From assembly GCA_023053575.1 (NCBI GenBank), contig JAKZAP010000014.1, forward strand, positions 22,594,938 through 22,658,937: 64,000 bases of DNA. Reading direction: 5' to 3'. Position numbers and translations under genes: made by a program. Every line of letters begins with the position of its first letter. Position 1 is the first letter of the stretch. The notes below the pieces were generated by a model, which saw only the letters and a program-made list of their open reading frames with translations, was not told the origin of the DNA and ran no database searches. Below are positions 1 to 11,732 of this stretch, piece after piece. This stretch comes from Branchinecta lynchi (taxonomy: Eukaryota; Arthropoda; Branchiopoda; Anostraca; Branchinectidae).

Positions 1-344
1 TACATATTTTTCTCAACAAAAACAAAAGGACTCTAATGATGATGGAGGTGAAAAACCTAACAGAACCCTATCTATTTTCCATGTATTTTCCCTATCAATT
101 CCCCAAGAGCCAATATTCTGGTTGGCTGCTAGGTAGAAAAAGCTGAGGCACAGGACACTTTGCATGCAAAACCCTTGACTATGTAGAAAAGGAAATGAGG
201 TTTTTCACATCTGTCATCAGCCGAGCCCTTTTGTTTTTGTTGTGAAAAATATTTAAAGGATTGTCTTTGATTTCTCTAATTCATGGTAGTAATTTCAGCC
301 CTGTCCGAGCTGGTGCTCACTTGCCATGACAGAAACTGTGTTTT

Positions 345-388
345 TTATGTATGCACTGTATACTGAAATCCATGCACCATACATAAAA
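345..388. repeat. 11-bp perfect inverted repeat (hairpin)
   Basis: TTTTATGTATG pairs perfectly with CATACATAAAA across a spacer of about 22 nt. It lies directly upstream of a longer hairpin (393-453), so two hairpins stand in tandem. No coding potential is visible. Confidence 0.6.
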
Positions 389-392
389 CCCA

Positions 393-453
393 AGGTACAG
401 TGCTTGAACGTCTAGCACCCAGGCATGGTGCTAGACGTTTGAGCACCGTGCCT
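393..453. repeat. 27-bp stem, 7-nt loop hairpin
   Basis: The arms 393-419 and 427-453 pair over 27 positions around the loop CAGGCAT. Of the four differences between the arms, three would still pair as G-U in RNA and one is an A-C mismatch. The inner 13 bp are perfect. The shape could be a small-RNA precursor or the core of a short foldback element; the sequence alone cannot tell them apart. Confidence 0.65.
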
Positions 454-1075
454 GAAAAGGGGCTAGTGTACTAGACTGTGCAAAATCGCTGTGTACCCAG
501 CGGAAGAGCCAGAAGCTGCACCATAGATGTTTCTAACGATCGCCGTGATTGGTTGACACATGATTTGATTGTTGAGTTTGAGTCGTTAGTGAGACGTTTT
601 CTACGTCTTCCTGAGGATCATTGGCCTGTTTTCGACTTAGTCATATACAGTATTATTTTGACCCCTGTTGGGGACTTTTGATTTGTCCACAGTAGACTAC
701 TGTCAGTAGTCTTCACTAGGGACGTTGAGAATGTGGAACGTGGACTCTCTCGCGAGAGGAATCCGTCCACAACTTGACCGCGAGAATTCAAACCGTCTAT
801 CGAACGTGGTTTCTCAAGCTCCTATTTTGGTGGAGGTCATGGTCTTCTTGGAATGACTGACTGCCAGACTACTTACAGGTTTGTAGAATACCTTTACACC
901 AATTTTCTGTAAACCATCTTCAACTGTACAAATAACACTAAAGAAATCGGAACTGAACCTAAACTGACCTAAACTGGCTAAACATAAACCAGTACCAGCC
1001 CTTAGCAACATGAGGACAAGTCATTGGGTAAACAAGTCACTACTTTTAATCAAACTAAAGTGCTCATTCAAGGCT
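454..1075. other. No assignable feature
   Basis: A 67-codon open stretch begins at 478, but it has no recognisable motif and no splice context. Nothing else is visible here. Confidence 0.4.
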
Positions 1076-1129
1076 CCTCAAAGAGTTGCAAAAAAGAAAG
1101 CCTTTGTTATTGTGCTTTTAAAAAAATAT

Positions 1130-2765
1130 GGTAAAAAAATAGATTGGTAGAATTGAGTCCAAGCGCAAAAGCAAAAGTGGTCTGTCTGTCCATCCGTCCG
1201 TCCATCTGTCAGCACAATAACTCTCGAAGGGAATGAGAGATTTTGATGAAACTTGGTGTGAGTATTCTTTGGGTCAAGGGATAGGTCAAGTTCGTCGATG
1301 GGCCCCAAATGTTTATATTTAGGTGTGGGCTTTCAAATTAAGGGAAGAAAGTAAATATTCTTTTAAAAGCTAATGAGATAGCTGATATAGGGGTAAGAAA
1401 GCACGCTGAATCTCAATAGGAAAATTATTTTCTGGCCAGACAAGTAGTTCACCAGCGACACCAGGAATCTGGCATAAAACGGAAATTTTGTAAAAAATAG
1501 AAGTTGAATGTGAAGTAGATTAGATGTTCGATTCTGGGTTAAGAGGACATGCTGAATCTGAAAGTGCACATAATCTTTTTGCCGGAACAGTAGTTCACCC
1601 GGAATCTGGTTAAACCCAATGACATAGTTAATATAGAGTGAGGAGACTACTGTTTCAATTTTCAAACATGCTAATTATAAACAAAATGTGTGTGCAATCA
1701 GTTTATTCATCTTCAAAGTCGCAACCAGCATTTACAGGGTCGAAAAGTCAGAATGCATCCGACACCTATCTGGTAACAACTGAATAAAATTCCCTAAAAT
1801 TCCAGTCCCTGTACTATACCCTACCCCTAAATCTAGCGTACATATTCCTTGTGTTTTGGACTGTCAGGAGGGGGGGGGGGAAGGGGTTGATATATGTTGT
1901 TCAAACTTGTATGAGGATTCACTGGCAAAGTACAGGCCAAGTCCGTAGATGGGTCCTTTAACCCTATATTTGGAAGCAGAGAAAATTTATTTTATAACCT
2001 AATGAGATACTCGTTTATGGGATAAGGAGGCCCACTGAATCCGTATCTGAACTTAATTTTCTTGCCGGACAAATGATTCACCAGGAATTTGGCCGAAACT
2101 GGAAATTTGGTTGAAGCTCAAAGTTGTTTCTGAAGTCGACTAAAGATCCGAATTTTGAACCTTGTTTCCTTGACGGATAAGCTGCCAAAATTTGAAAAAA
2201 ACTGAAAATTTGGATTGAAAGGTTTGGCTCTCAATGTCACTAGATCTTTTGCTCTGCATGCAATTCGCTGGGAATGCTGCTAAAATATGAGGAATTTGTT
2301 AAAAAAAAATAATTCTAAAAGACCTTTTTGAAGTCGATTAGAGATGAGATATTGGAGTATTTGTCAGATGCCAGTATGTATTCTTTAAGAATAAAATTCA
2401 AATTAAGAATCAATAAAATATTCAATTTATATTTTGGACTATGTAAGTTCTTATTTTAACTTTAGAACATTTTTCTATTTGCTGTTCCGCCTTTGTTTAA
2501 TACAGAACCGGACAGCCATTCTTCTTAAACAAGACCAAAGGTTTCGATGGGATCCCACAAATTTAATATTTATTAGACTTCTTGATTCAGACAATCGAAT
2601 CTTGTACACTTCCAAGTCTTCGCCAGACCCCTTTGACATTTTTGCTATTATTTGATTAGATGTTTGGCCGTAAGCCAAAAACTTCAAAACGGTAACATGT
2701 TTGTGTATGGTACATATTCAAGCGCTTAAATATGCGCTTGAATATCTAAACCTTGGTCTTGTTTA
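1130..2765. repeat. Degenerate family B repeat cluster
   Basis: Fragments of family B are recognised by the phrases around 1195-1320 (ATAACTCTCGAAGGGAATGAG, split over 20 bases), by the spaced 'ggtaagaagacatgctgaa'-type units, and by CCGGACAAG/CCGGAATC modules at 1400-2170. A reverse-facing end (AACAAGACCAAAGG, 2528) and a forward-facing end (CCTTGGTCTTGTT, near 2753) bracket 2528-2765, so more than one copy is involved. It is heavily diverged. Confidence 0.6.
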
Positions 2766-2769
2766 AGAA

Positions 2770-3372
2770 GAATGGCAATCCGGTTCTGTATTTTTAAAGA
2801 AAACATACTGGCATAACCTGCCTCTACCATGTGAAAAAAGCCAGGGGGAATGGAATATGTACTCAGCATACTCATACTCAGGTCCCTTGCAAATAGCTAG
2901 CCTACCAAGCAAATAGTCACTCCCCAAAGCAATCCTTGAACTTTTTGCCTTCGTAGATATTTCCGGAAATATCCCTCCCTTGTTTATAATCTTGCTCGCA
3001 TGCTTGCATCTGCGAGTTGTTGTTGTTGTGAGCTATAATCCTACACACTCGAACGAATGGTCAGTTGCTTTGCTTCAAAAAGGAAAAAAAGCAAGTCTCA
3101 ATGTACTTTGAGAAGAATGTCAATCTAATCCTGTATTCCTGAAGAAAATGGAATGGCATCAACCTGCCTCTACCATTCGAAAAGAGCCAATAGGGAATGG
3201 AATTCAATATGGTCTGGGACATAGTGAGCCTTAGGTCCCTTGCAAACAGCTAGCCTACCAAGCAAATAATCAATCCTCGCAGCAATCCTTGCACTTTTTG
3301 GCTTTGCAGATCCTGTGAATTCTAAGATAGCCTGCACCATGCTTACAACCTTGTTTACATGCTTGTTTCATA
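2770..3372. repeat. About 346-bp unit repeated twice in tandem
   Basis: The phrase CCTCTACCAT recurs at 2821 and 3167, and long similarity follows each (a 'ggtcccttgcaaa.agctagcc' phrase, then 'gcaatccttg.actttttg'). The two units are clearly diverged. The start of unit 1 (2756-2793) also recurs as a reverse complement at 2501-2545, giving an inverted repeat around a family B fragment. Confidence 0.6.
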
Positions 3373-4594
3373 CTATGCAGAGACAGCTACAAAGCTACAA
3401 GGGTCTGATGCTTTGCTTTCAAAAACGAATTTAGTAAATAAGCAGGTTTACCGACAAACCTAACAGTAAGCCTTTTACCGACAAACCGAACAGTGAGCCT
3501 ATAATTTCCATCTGTGCAAACAGTATACCAACATAGATTAATGCCTGGCAGAATCGCAACTCATGGAGAGCTATTGAATATTTTGGATGAAAAAAAAAAC
3601 AGCCATTGCTTTGTAGTATGCTTTCAATTTACATATGTCAAGCTCTTTTGAAAAAAAAATCGCATTGTTTGGTTTACTAGGAAGTAATCAAGACCCTCAA
3701 CCATACAAACACTAGGGATGGCTTTGAAATGTATGTCTGGCACCATGCTGATTTCCCACTGCCTGTTTAAGACCGAACCATTTTCTTACTGCCTGAGCCT
3801 TTTGGGTAGCATGAGCAGCATCTAAAACATGATATGGCTCTTCTAAAGAACTATCTAGGATAAACTGGATAAATTGTGATTGCTAATTGACTAGAAAATT
3901 CCATTCTTTGAAAACTAGTTCTGTTTTAGTTCGAAGTGCAGTCAAAAGCCCTGAGAAATTAAGAATACCCTGCCAAGATCAGCCCATAGTTACTTACTAC
4001 CACCCAGAAAGCAAAGGACACAGATGACTAAAAGGCAGTTATTCGCATGGACTTTCTGTGTCTATCGAGGCTTTGTGGTAATAGCTGGTTTGAATCAATT
4101 TGGTGTAGAAGAGGATCACACTAGGTAGGTTTCTAGCTTTTCAATTGTAGATCTTGCATTGTATTTGCAGGTATTTTGTGGGTGTGAGCAGTGGCAAAAA
4201 TAAAATGGGAGGATAGTCGAACAGCCTCATATTAGAGACCTCTGTCGTACATAAGACACAAAGAAAGTATCGGAAAGGACACTTCGGACAATTCATCCTA
4301 CTTCAGTAGTATTTCCATCTCATTCTCATTCTTGAGACACGGTACTACGCTTCATAAGTCTATCCTATCTCTGCTTTTAGGGTTACGTTCATTATCAAGC
4401 TTTCCTCGCGTTTTCTCTTTACATACTCTTGATCATTGCTTCCGATAAGCTTATTGGTCGAAAACCGGTTATGCAAATTTTGCACAGTTTGCCATCCAAG
4501 GAGAGAGGCTGCAAAGAGAGCAAAATACCTGTGTAATTTTATGTAAGTATAGCTAAGTTCTAAAGTAGTCAACCATCCCGGAACAGGAGAAACA
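3373..4594. other. No gene seen; short 27-bp direct duplication
   Basis: A phrase beginning TTACCGACAAACC is duplicated at about 3449 and 3475. The rest has no recognisable coding or repeat content. Confidence 0.4.
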
Positions 4595-5102
4595 CTATAG
4601 GCCTTATTCCGCGACTCAATTGTGGGCCACACACTTCTGAGTGTTTGTCGCGGAAACACGATTGTGTGCCACACAGTCGAGCCACTAGTTGAAACTCGCG
4701 GAAATACCGTTCTGACTATTGTTTTGGCGGTAGTTTCATATATCTAAAAAGAAATAAAATTCATGTAAAATCTCAGTAAATAGAACTCCAGGCTTATGTC
4801 CTTACCATTCTGTACAAAAAGTATCCTCAAATATAAGTCTATATGCTTGGAAAGGTAGTTATCTTTATTCTTTACACACTATTTTGCTGCTTTTAATTTG
4901 AACTTCCCGCCAGAATCGACCAACGAAATCGACAATCACCCCGCCAGTTTTTTGTCAGATCTGAGCCACAAAGCTAGACACGAAAATCTTGTTGGTCGCG
5001 GAACACACTTCTGGGCCGCACAAAAGGCCGCGGAAATATACTTTTCCAGCCACAATCGACCCACAAACTGTTTGTGGGAGCGCGGAAAAACACCTTATGT
5101 AG
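4595..5102. mobile_element. Family E MITE, copy 1
   Basis: This 508-bp element has imperfect inverted ends: left CTATAGGCCTTATTCCGCG, right reading inward CTACATAAGGTGTTTTTCCGCG. Motifs with TGTGGGCC and CGCGGAAA recur inside. A second copy lies at 52741-53257 and a partial at about 6624-6757. No transposase frame is present, so it is non-autonomous. Confidence 0.65.
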
Positions 5103-5203
5103 TTCGAGGTGTCCTTTAAGACTTATGAAAAGGGAATGTCTGACAAGAAAGCAAAATGTATTTTAATTATTTCTGTTAGTGGTTAAAAATGCAACGCCCA
5201 TTA

Positions 5204-5374
5204 CACATGTAAAAGTTTTTCCGTATAAAGATTAAATTTAACTGCAGTCTTTGCTACTCAGATTATCCTTATCTCTACGTAGATAAGATTAATATCAGAA
5301 AGAGATAAAGATGACTCCGAGTAGCAAATATTGCAGTTAACTTTAATCTTTATACGGAGGAACTTTTTACAGTG
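5204..5374. mobile_element. Family K mariner-type MITE, copy 1
   Basis: This 171-bp palindromic element is flanked by TA on both sides (5202-5203, 5375-5376). Its ends read CACATGTAAAAG and, inward from the right, CACTGTAAAAAGTT. Long arms (ATAAAGATTAAA, AACTGCA, TTTGCTACT) pair across the centre. TA flanks and CACTG-type ends fit a Tc1/mariner-derived MITE. Copies at 55954-56080 (truncated) and 63094-63251 support the boundaries. Confidence 0.75.
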
Positions 5375-5790
5375 TACAAATGGAACTCTAGTATTCGGAA
5401 ATTCGCCATATTCCAGTTCACCGCTTCCAAGTGCAATACTTAACGTTAACCGCGGCTTATTGGTGACTCACAATTTCCGGGCGTTTGTCACGGAAACTGA
5501 AGTGTATTCAACAAATTCGACCCACAAATTGTAACCGGGGGGCTACCGACTCCCTGGCAACTGCTATACACCCTTCCCCGGCACCGATCAATGCGGCGGA
5601 TATAAGCCGGTGCCGGCACCGACCGGGAACCTCTGCACCGGGCACTTGCTGTACAGCAAAATCGAGAGTGGACTACCCCTCAATGCTAAAAAATTATTTG
5701 TTATTTTATTGCGGTATTTCTAACATGCCTGAAAACAAATCTCAATAAATAGATTAAGATTAGTCTTACTCCGACCAGTACCCATATTGC
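5375..5790. repeat. Relic repeats, including a segment shared with 63.3 kb
   Basis: Around 5480-5535 there is family E-like sequence (GTCACGGAAACTG, GACCCACAAATTG). Around 5625-5690 the segment with GCACCGGGCACTTGCTGTAC recurs at about 63333-63390, again just downstream of a family K copy. The association of K with this segment therefore occurs twice in the window. Confidence 0.5.
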
Positions 5791-5870
5791 ATTTGACGAT
5801 GCAAAACGGATAAGTCAAATTTTGCATCGTCAAATATGATTCGCAGTCACCATGGGCTGAAGGAATATAT
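5791..5870 (+). mobile_element. PLE 3'-end relic with inverted junction
   Basis: A perfect 16-bp inverted repeat (5791-5806 and 5820-5835) is followed by ATGATTCGCAGTC and GGGCTGAAGGAATAT. These match the older PLE end at 18158-18200 and the relic near 7130. It is the smallest of the inverted-end PLE remnants. Confidence 0.55.
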
Positions 5871-5922
5871 AGGACCCATATTGTTCTGTATTAGAAGGCT
5901 CCCTCAGTGTATTGTGTATCTG

Positions 5923-6237
5923 CTTCAAAGACCGTAATACTAATGCAACCTAGGCCTATTTCCGTATTTGGTCCATCCATCCTTAAGCCTGGAAACCAAA
6001 ATTTCATACTGTACATTCCAGCCCCCCCCCCCCCTAACGAAACCTCACTGATTTAACCACTTGGCTTAGTTTGCTACCGTCGATGCATATAATGCTTTTG
6101 AGGGAAAACCAGTTATTTAAGTTTATCCCTGTTTTTGTTAGGAGTGGTGGTTAATATTTAGAAAGCAGAGCCTCATAGTATTAAACTATTGCAAGGTACT
6201 GGACCTTAGAGAGTCAATGGTGCGAGGGGTCCTTTAG
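5923..6237. mobile_element. Family D MITE, copy 1
   Basis: The left end is CTTCAAAGACCGTAATAC; the right end is GTGCGAGGGGTCCTTTAG, which read inward gives CTAAAGGACCCC. Internal phrases (AATGCAACCTA, TTTCATACTGTAC) match copies at 24921, 29584 and 61304. It is non-autonomous, about 315 bp, with a C-run of 12 or so bases near 6023. Confidence 0.6.
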
Positions 6238-6323
6238 CAGAATAGCCTATTTTATTACTTGGATCAGAATTTGCCGCTAAATATGAATTTCCCGCCAAAT
6301 ATCACAAAATTGAAGATAACTCA

Positions 6324-6610
6324 GAGAATGTTCCACACTACTAACAACAGTAACTATTAGTTGCTATTTCCGCTCCAACTTTACGAAAAGTTACTACGCT
6401 GACCGTGCCAACCTTCTCAAAATAGTAACTATTTGCTTACAATGCTCGGGAGCGTAATAAGCGTGGTAACTACGGATCTGTGTAACGGGATTGTTTGGAT
6501 TACCCCGTGGAGTGATATATTGGCGAAAATAGAAAAATACGTTCCAGCCTTGAAGCCAAAATTCGTGACGTCATGCGTAGTAACTACGGCAAGTAGGGTG
6601 GAATACGCTC
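6324..6610. mobile_element. Family F MITE, copy 1
   Basis: The inverted ends are left GAGAATGTTCCACACTAC and right, read inward, GAGCGTATTCCACCCTAC. The body (AGTAACTATTAGTTGC, GTAGTAACTACG) matches 38948-39234 closely. 'ctcagaga' occurs at both edges (6320-6327, 6610-6617) and might be an 8-bp target duplication, but it overlaps the inverted end. Confidence 0.65.
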
Positions 6611-6623
6611 TCAGAGAGCTACT

Positions 6624-6757
6624 TGTCAGATTTCAGCCACAGTGCGAGCCACAAAAACCCTGTTGGTCGCTGAAACAGTTCTTTGGACTACACTATCAAT
6701 CACGGAAGTACTCTTTATTTTGAGCCACAGCATCATTGTGGGATCCCGGAAAATGTC
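6624..6757. repeat. Family E partial copy
   Basis: The series GAGCCACAAAAAC, TGTTGGTCGC, ACTCTTTATTTTGAGCCAC and TGTGGGATCCCGGAAAA follows the right-hand third of the family E copies at 4595 and 52741. The left part is missing. Confidence 0.5.
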
Positions 6758-6837
6758 AGGTCTTCCCGGTCTGATTTTATCGAATCCCCACGGCCCGGGA
6801 AGTTGAAAAAGGTCCCAAGAACTTTCTGTAACCTATG

Positions 6838-7150
6838 TCCTATTTGACAGTGCAAAACGGTTGAGCCATATTTCGGCCCTTCTTGGCAAAGGGTCCTCTT
6901 CACGCTCAAGCCGCTCAAACTGGAAAATGAAATATTCAGAGCTAGCTAGAATCTTTAGTTTGTTTTTGCACAAGTTCATTTTCCAGTTTACAAGTTTCAG
7001 AAGTTTCATTTTCCAGTTCGAGCTGTTTGATCCTGAAGAGGACCCTTGCCAAGACGGGCCGAAATATAGCTCGAATAAAATTCACCTGGCGTATCCGTTT
7101 TGTACTGTCAAATACGATTTGCAATCAGCTTGGGCTGAAGGAATATTTAA
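6838..7150. mobile_element. PLE relic with inverted ends (older subfamily)
   Basis: The left part (6838-6910, minus orientation) and right part (7015-7150, plus) are inverted copies of a PLE terminal region. Both contain the hairpin ACCCTTGCCAAGA..GGGCC with adjacent GAAATAT. On the plus side the hammerhead core reads CTGAAGA (7033-7039), so the variable seventh position is A. The downstream cleavage-site strand is diverged, so activity is not expected. Confidence 0.7.
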
Positions 7151-7467
7151 CCAATGTCCATCCGTACATGAAAACCGTGGGCAAAGCTTCGGTTTCTACC
7201 CGCCTCTAAGTATTCCTTGTTTTCATCAGTTCCCGATATAAAGCATTAAACATCAAACTTTCCCACGCGTGATCGATGAAAATACTAGTTATAGAACTAC
7301 TTAACAATTCCATTCATAAGAACACGGGTCTATTTCATATAACCGTAAGTCTTTGGACAGGCGATAACATACCGTAAAATTGATTCCGGTCAGTTCTGAA
7401 CGCTAATACCTATTGACTCCGGGAGCTAAAAGCAAGTATGTGGATTGAGTTCGTATATCCAACTAAT

Positions 7468-7617
7468 AGTGCGGACACACGATCAGTATAGGAAGCTCCC
7501 GGACTGGAATTCCTGCCCAGATTTTCGGCACCATCATCACTTCCTTATGGAAAAGTTAATTTTGATGATGAAAGTGCAGGAAATCCGGCCGGGAAATCCT
7601 CATCGTGTGCTCGCACT
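7468..7617. mobile_element. Family Q short inverted-repeat element
   Basis: The ends AGTGCGGACACACGATCAG (left) and AGTGCGAGCACACGATGAG (right, read inward) form about 19-bp inverted repeats with few mismatches around a 150-bp element. Related internal phrases (GGAATTCCTG, TCGGCACCAT) recur near 42005 and 53886. No clear target duplication. Confidence 0.55.
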
Positions 7618-7636
7618 GTAAGTGTAGAGACATTCT

Positions 7637-9368
7637 TATGGCACTTGCCCTTCGGCCATGTGCCATAATGCGATTGTAATTTCTGTCCGTCGGTCGGTCT
7701 GTCGGTTCCGGTTTTCGCCAGTTCCAGCACTTCCAGATAAGCTAGGACGATGAAACTTGGCAGGCATATCAGGGACAGTACCAGATTAAATTAGAAATAG
7801 TTGCTTCCCCGATCCGACCATCTGGAGGGGAGTGGAGGGAGGGGGAATCCGGAAAAAAGGAAAAACGAGGTATTTTTAGCTTACGAACGGATGATCGGAT
7901 CTTAATCTGGTGACAATGGGGGGAGTCTGAGGGGGAAACCAGAAATCTTGGAAAACCTTTAGAGTGGAGAGATCGGGATGAAACTTGGCGGGAAGAACAA
8001 GCATAAGTCCTAGATACGTCATTGACATAACCGGAACGTATCCGCTCACTTTGGGGGAGTTGGGGGGGGGGGCGGGGGTCCGAATTGCTCCTGATATACT
8101 AGAACGATGAAAAATTGACAGGCGTGTCAGAGACCCGACCAGATTAAATAGGAAATAGTCACTTCCCCGATCCGACCATATGGGGGGAGTGGACAAACAC
8201 AAAACTGAGGTATTTTGAACTTGCGAACGGGTGATCGGATCTTGATGAACGTTGATATTTAGGTTAACCTCGTGTTTTAGACATCCCACTTTAAATCCGG
8301 ACCGGATCTGATGACACTGGTGGGAGTTTGACCGGACTCCCACCGGATCAGGGCACTGTGGGGGAGTTTGGGGGGGGGACGGATTTCTAGTGATCCCTCG
8401 AGTTCGACATACTTCCTGATGTGCTAGGACGATGAAACTTGGCAGGTATCCGAACAGATGGACTTGAGAATAGTCGTTTCCCCGATCCGACCGTCGTGGG
8501 GGTGTGGATGGATGGGGAGTCCGGAATCTAGTGGCATGCATAACTTTGAACGGGTGATCGGGTTGAATGAAACTTGTCAGCCGGAAAGAGCAATCGCCTC
8601 AGATGTTCTGTGTCAAGTCCGGGTCGGGTCCGATACCCGTGGGGAGATGGGGGGGGGGACCGGAAAACTCAAGAAACGCTTAAAGCAGGGGGATTGGGAC
8701 GGAACGGAATGGAGAGAACAAGCTTTAGGCCTAGATACGAAATTGACGGAGCCAGATGGTTTCGGGGCTCTGACGGGGGAGTTGGAGGGGGTTTCCTGGA
8801 ATTCAAGTAGGCGCGAGTTAGGATAGTTCCAGATGCACCAAGACAACGAAACTTTGCAGGGGGGGGGGGGGGGTACCGGAAATTTACAGATAGGCTATGC
8901 TCCGGTTTTAGTAAAACTTGATGGACGGGAAGTGGGGATTAAGAGAAACGAAGTTTATGTTTCCAAGTCATCTTCGACCACAGTGGGGGAGTTGGAGGGA
9001 GATTGCCGGAAACTTTGAGGCTCGTATAGGGGTCAAACGAGTGCACCAATTTAAATGAAACTGGTGGGGGGGGGGGGGAACCAGTACCGGAATTTTCTAA
9101 AAATCCTCAGATTCGAGTGAAACTCAATAGATGGTATAAGAGAAGATGCTTTAGATTATTCATTTTTGAGTCTGAACCAGATTCGGCCACGGTGGCGGGA
9201 GATGGAGGGAATACCGGAAATCGTGTAGCACGTCTAGGAATAAAAAAAAGTGGATTTATTGGGCTGAAACTTGGAAGTTTGGACAGTCATGCAATTTTGC
9301 AACGTTCTCGTCTACTTTCTTATACCGCCTACTCGTAACAAGTGCCATATGAGTTCGTAGCTCTTGTT
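7637..9368. mobile_element. Family C GC-rich repeat, copy 1
   Basis: One end is ATGGCACTTGCCC with a nearby hairpin; the other is AAGTGCCATATGAG...AGCTCTTGTT. Internal units of about 330-360 bp repeat the phrases 'gatgaaacttggcaggcat', 'ccgatccgacca' and 'gatcggatcttaatga', each with long G-runs (up to about 14 G at 8860 and 12 at 9066). Frames of up to 221 codons on the minus strand follow the repeat units and carry no recognisable domain; I treat them as non-coding. Confidence 0.7.
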
Positions 9369-10215
9369 GATAGTCAGTTCCTGAATTATCTACCTCGGTT
9401 TTTGGTATCTACCCCGCTCGGGGAAGAGAGGTCGGGTAGCCTCTTCCCCAGTGGTTGAGACCACGAAGATCAAATTCTGTGTACAGTACTGTGTCTCGTT
9501 TTCTGCTAGTGATTTCATTTGGATTGAGTCGTTCTTTCTTATCGGCGCATTAGTCGTGTGGAATATTGTTGGTGCGTGAGTTTGTACAAAGAACTGCAAC
9601 ATGCAATACTAACATCAGTCTACTGCGGCTATAGAAAAAGCGGTTGTTTACTGCGTTCCGTTACAGCTCGAGCAGACCAACAGAAGTATTAACAACCCCT
9701 CGCCACGGTTCTCACAACTTTCCTCAATCGATCTGTACAGGAAAGTTTTGCTTATTCTCCCAGGAATCTCGAAAATAATGAGTAGCCTCGTTAAGCTGGA
9801 AAGGTTCCAGAGCTCCGTCCTTGAACCAGTGGTGCATAATGAAAGGAGACAGAGGATTTCTTTGAATCCCTAGGCACTTAGGTGTACTTTCGCTGAATCA
9901 GGACTATCAGTAAGCGGATTTGCTTGGAATTCGTGGAAGATCTAGGTGAAGCCCTGAAGGATTAGTCCCTACCACTTCTAGATTAAACAGAACTCTTACT
10001 AGAAATAGTCTCCATAGAACAGAATAGATTTTTTTTGTTCAAATGCAGCTGTCACGACGCTACCGCCGAATTTGACCTGTTCTTCGTACTAAATGATGAA
10101 TAATATAACACTTTGTCACGAAGGAAAAAAAAATAGTAAAAAGGACTAAGCTATCGGTTATTGTACAACTCAACAAATGCTGGAACAAAACTCTTTCTAT
10201 ACTTTTCATGAAGAG
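9369..10215. other. No assignable feature
   Basis: Nothing beyond short chance frames. The stretch separates family C from a decayed LINE. Confidence 0.4.
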
Positions 10216-11008
10216 TGGCTACAGGTGCTAGTTTGGGGATTTTCTGGGATTTCTCTCGCTGGGGTCTAGTACGTATAGGAGAATAGGGGGGGGTGGGAGA
10301 ATATTACGTAGTCGGGGAACAGATAGGGTTTTAATACCGAAATCGATGCTAAGTCGGGTTCGTCTCTCTTCCAGGGTAGCCAGCTTGAACCTTTTTAGTA
10401 AGTAACTGTAGGGCACTTTACCCTACCCGTTAATAATCACGAGGGCCCTTTTTTGAATGTTCTCGATACGGTATGTTGTTCTGAAGAGAGCCCGAAGTGC
10501 CAAACAGGACAAGCGTATTCAAGAATAGGTCTAATAAAACTAACATAATTATACGGCGATACATGGGGAGGCCTGTTTTAAAATATTTTTGATGTCGGCA
10601 TCCCATTTTAGATCATTGGAGTAACTCTGAGTAGTTTAATTTTTTAACGGAGATTTCTAGGGGGATGTGGTCAAGAAAAGCTGGGATAGATTTTAAAAAG
10701 TTAATTGTCATAATTGAAGATTTCTTGGAGTTGACTTTCGTTTGCGACAAAGCAGCTTCCTGGGTGATGTCATCCAGAATGGTCATTGCTGAGCTCATGA
10801 TAATTCGCCGGCAAACCTCAAGAGCTGAGAGGTCGTCAACATACTTCCATCGGTCAGGGTACTCAGAAATAAGACTATCATGGTTAAAGCCGCGTTTTAT
10901 TCGAGACAAAATACTTTCAGTTTTGGCTACCGTTTCCAGTCTTTGTTTCGCATAACTTCGTTTCATTTGAGCCGTCGTTTTGTTTTGTTTTGGTAGTGCC
11001 TCTGACAA
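10216..11008 (-). pseudogene. LINE reverse transcriptase C-terminal half, frameshifted
   Basis: On the minus strand 11008-10613 encodes a piece of a non-LTR retrotransposon RT. The motif-C phrase YPDRWKYVDDLSALE is followed by a motif-D type stretch (TKVNSKKSSIM). After frame changes around 10600 another frame gives FIRPILEYACPVWHFG, then RIENIQKRALVIING and LATLEERRTRLSIDF. This is the thumb/C-terminal signature of Jockey/CR1-type LINEs, where the IRP.LEYAC.VWH phrase is common. The upstream RT palm motifs (A, B) and the endonuclease are absent. At least two frame breaks and stops make it dead. The exact clade is not certain. Confidence 0.8.
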
Positions 11009-11349
11009 ATATAACGCTGGATTTGTCAGATGCCATTTTTATGAAACAAGGGGTGAAACTACCTGGCAGAAGTAGTTTCGATTTTCAGGGTCTAGTTGCG
11101 CAAAACGGTAGGGTTGCGGATATCGCAAATAAAACGATCTTAAGCTTACTAAATGCATAAAAAAACGCTGTTAAGGAAACAGGACTGAAACTAGACTGAA
11201 ACAAGACCAAATAAAACGCGGGTTAAACGGTCCTTAAACATCGCTTTTCGAAAATCCATTACTTGTCCCTTGGAATTAGCGATTTTGTTGTTGGCGCTTG
11301 TCGACTCTGTCCACACTTCTAGCTCTCCAAAGTGGAGGCTCGACGCAAC

Positions 11350-11638
11350 ATAATATGCTGCTGTTTTTGCTGTTCGATTGGAAGAAGAAGAGACAGCTGA
11401 CTCCAAAATCTTCCCTTTCGAAGACCCAATCGAACAGCAAAAACAGCAGCCGTGTCCAGAATGAAACCACAACACCAGCTTTAACTCCAACCAATTTTCA
11501 GAGAAGAAGGTCACAAAATCAGATATTTAAGGAAGAATCTTTAACTGTTTTTCCACAAGTTCATTTTCCACCTTGAGCGGCTTCAGCCTGAGGAGGACCC
11601 TTGCCAAGAAGGGCCGAAATATAGCTCTAATAAAATGT
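11350..11638 (+). mobile_element. Older PLE (subfamily 2), left half of a split copy
   Basis: A perfect 25-bp inverted repeat (about 11361-11385 and 11427-11451) contains the PLE C-terminal coding phrase (NR.AKTAA, compare RRPNRAAKTAA in the intact element) in both orientations. It is followed by a terminal region with hammerhead core CTGAGGA (11588-11594), a stem and GAAATAT. The sequence breaks off at 11638, where a younger PLE block begins, and continues at 18135. This is the host element of the insertion. Confidence 0.75.
11626..11638. repeat. Left 13-bp direct repeat (target duplication) of the PLE block
   Basis: TCTAATAAAATGT at 11626-11638 is repeated exactly at 18122-18134, on either side of the PLE compound. 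One or two outer bases could be chance matches. Confidence 0.8.
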
Positions 11639-11664
11639 TTATTCAAACAATGTTTACACGGATA

Positions 11665-11732
11665 CGTCAGCTCTGATTTTTCATCAGCGATATTTCGGCC
11701 CTTCTTGGCAAGGGTCCTCGTCAGGCTGTCAA
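11665..11732 (-). ncRNA. Hammerhead-like ribozyme in PLE copy A (variant cleavage site)
   Basis: On the minus strand it has the same architecture as 14973-15040: core CTGACGA, stem II with loop GCCAAG, GAAA, then stem I strand GCTGACG. The base before the cleavage-site A is G rather than U, so self-cleavage is probably impaired. Confidence 0.65.

Noticed and set aside
7876..8541. Open frame of 221 codons on the minus strand
   Set aside because: It follows the internal units of family C, is proline- and serine-rich through G-run translation, has no domain, and equivalent units elsewhere are broken.
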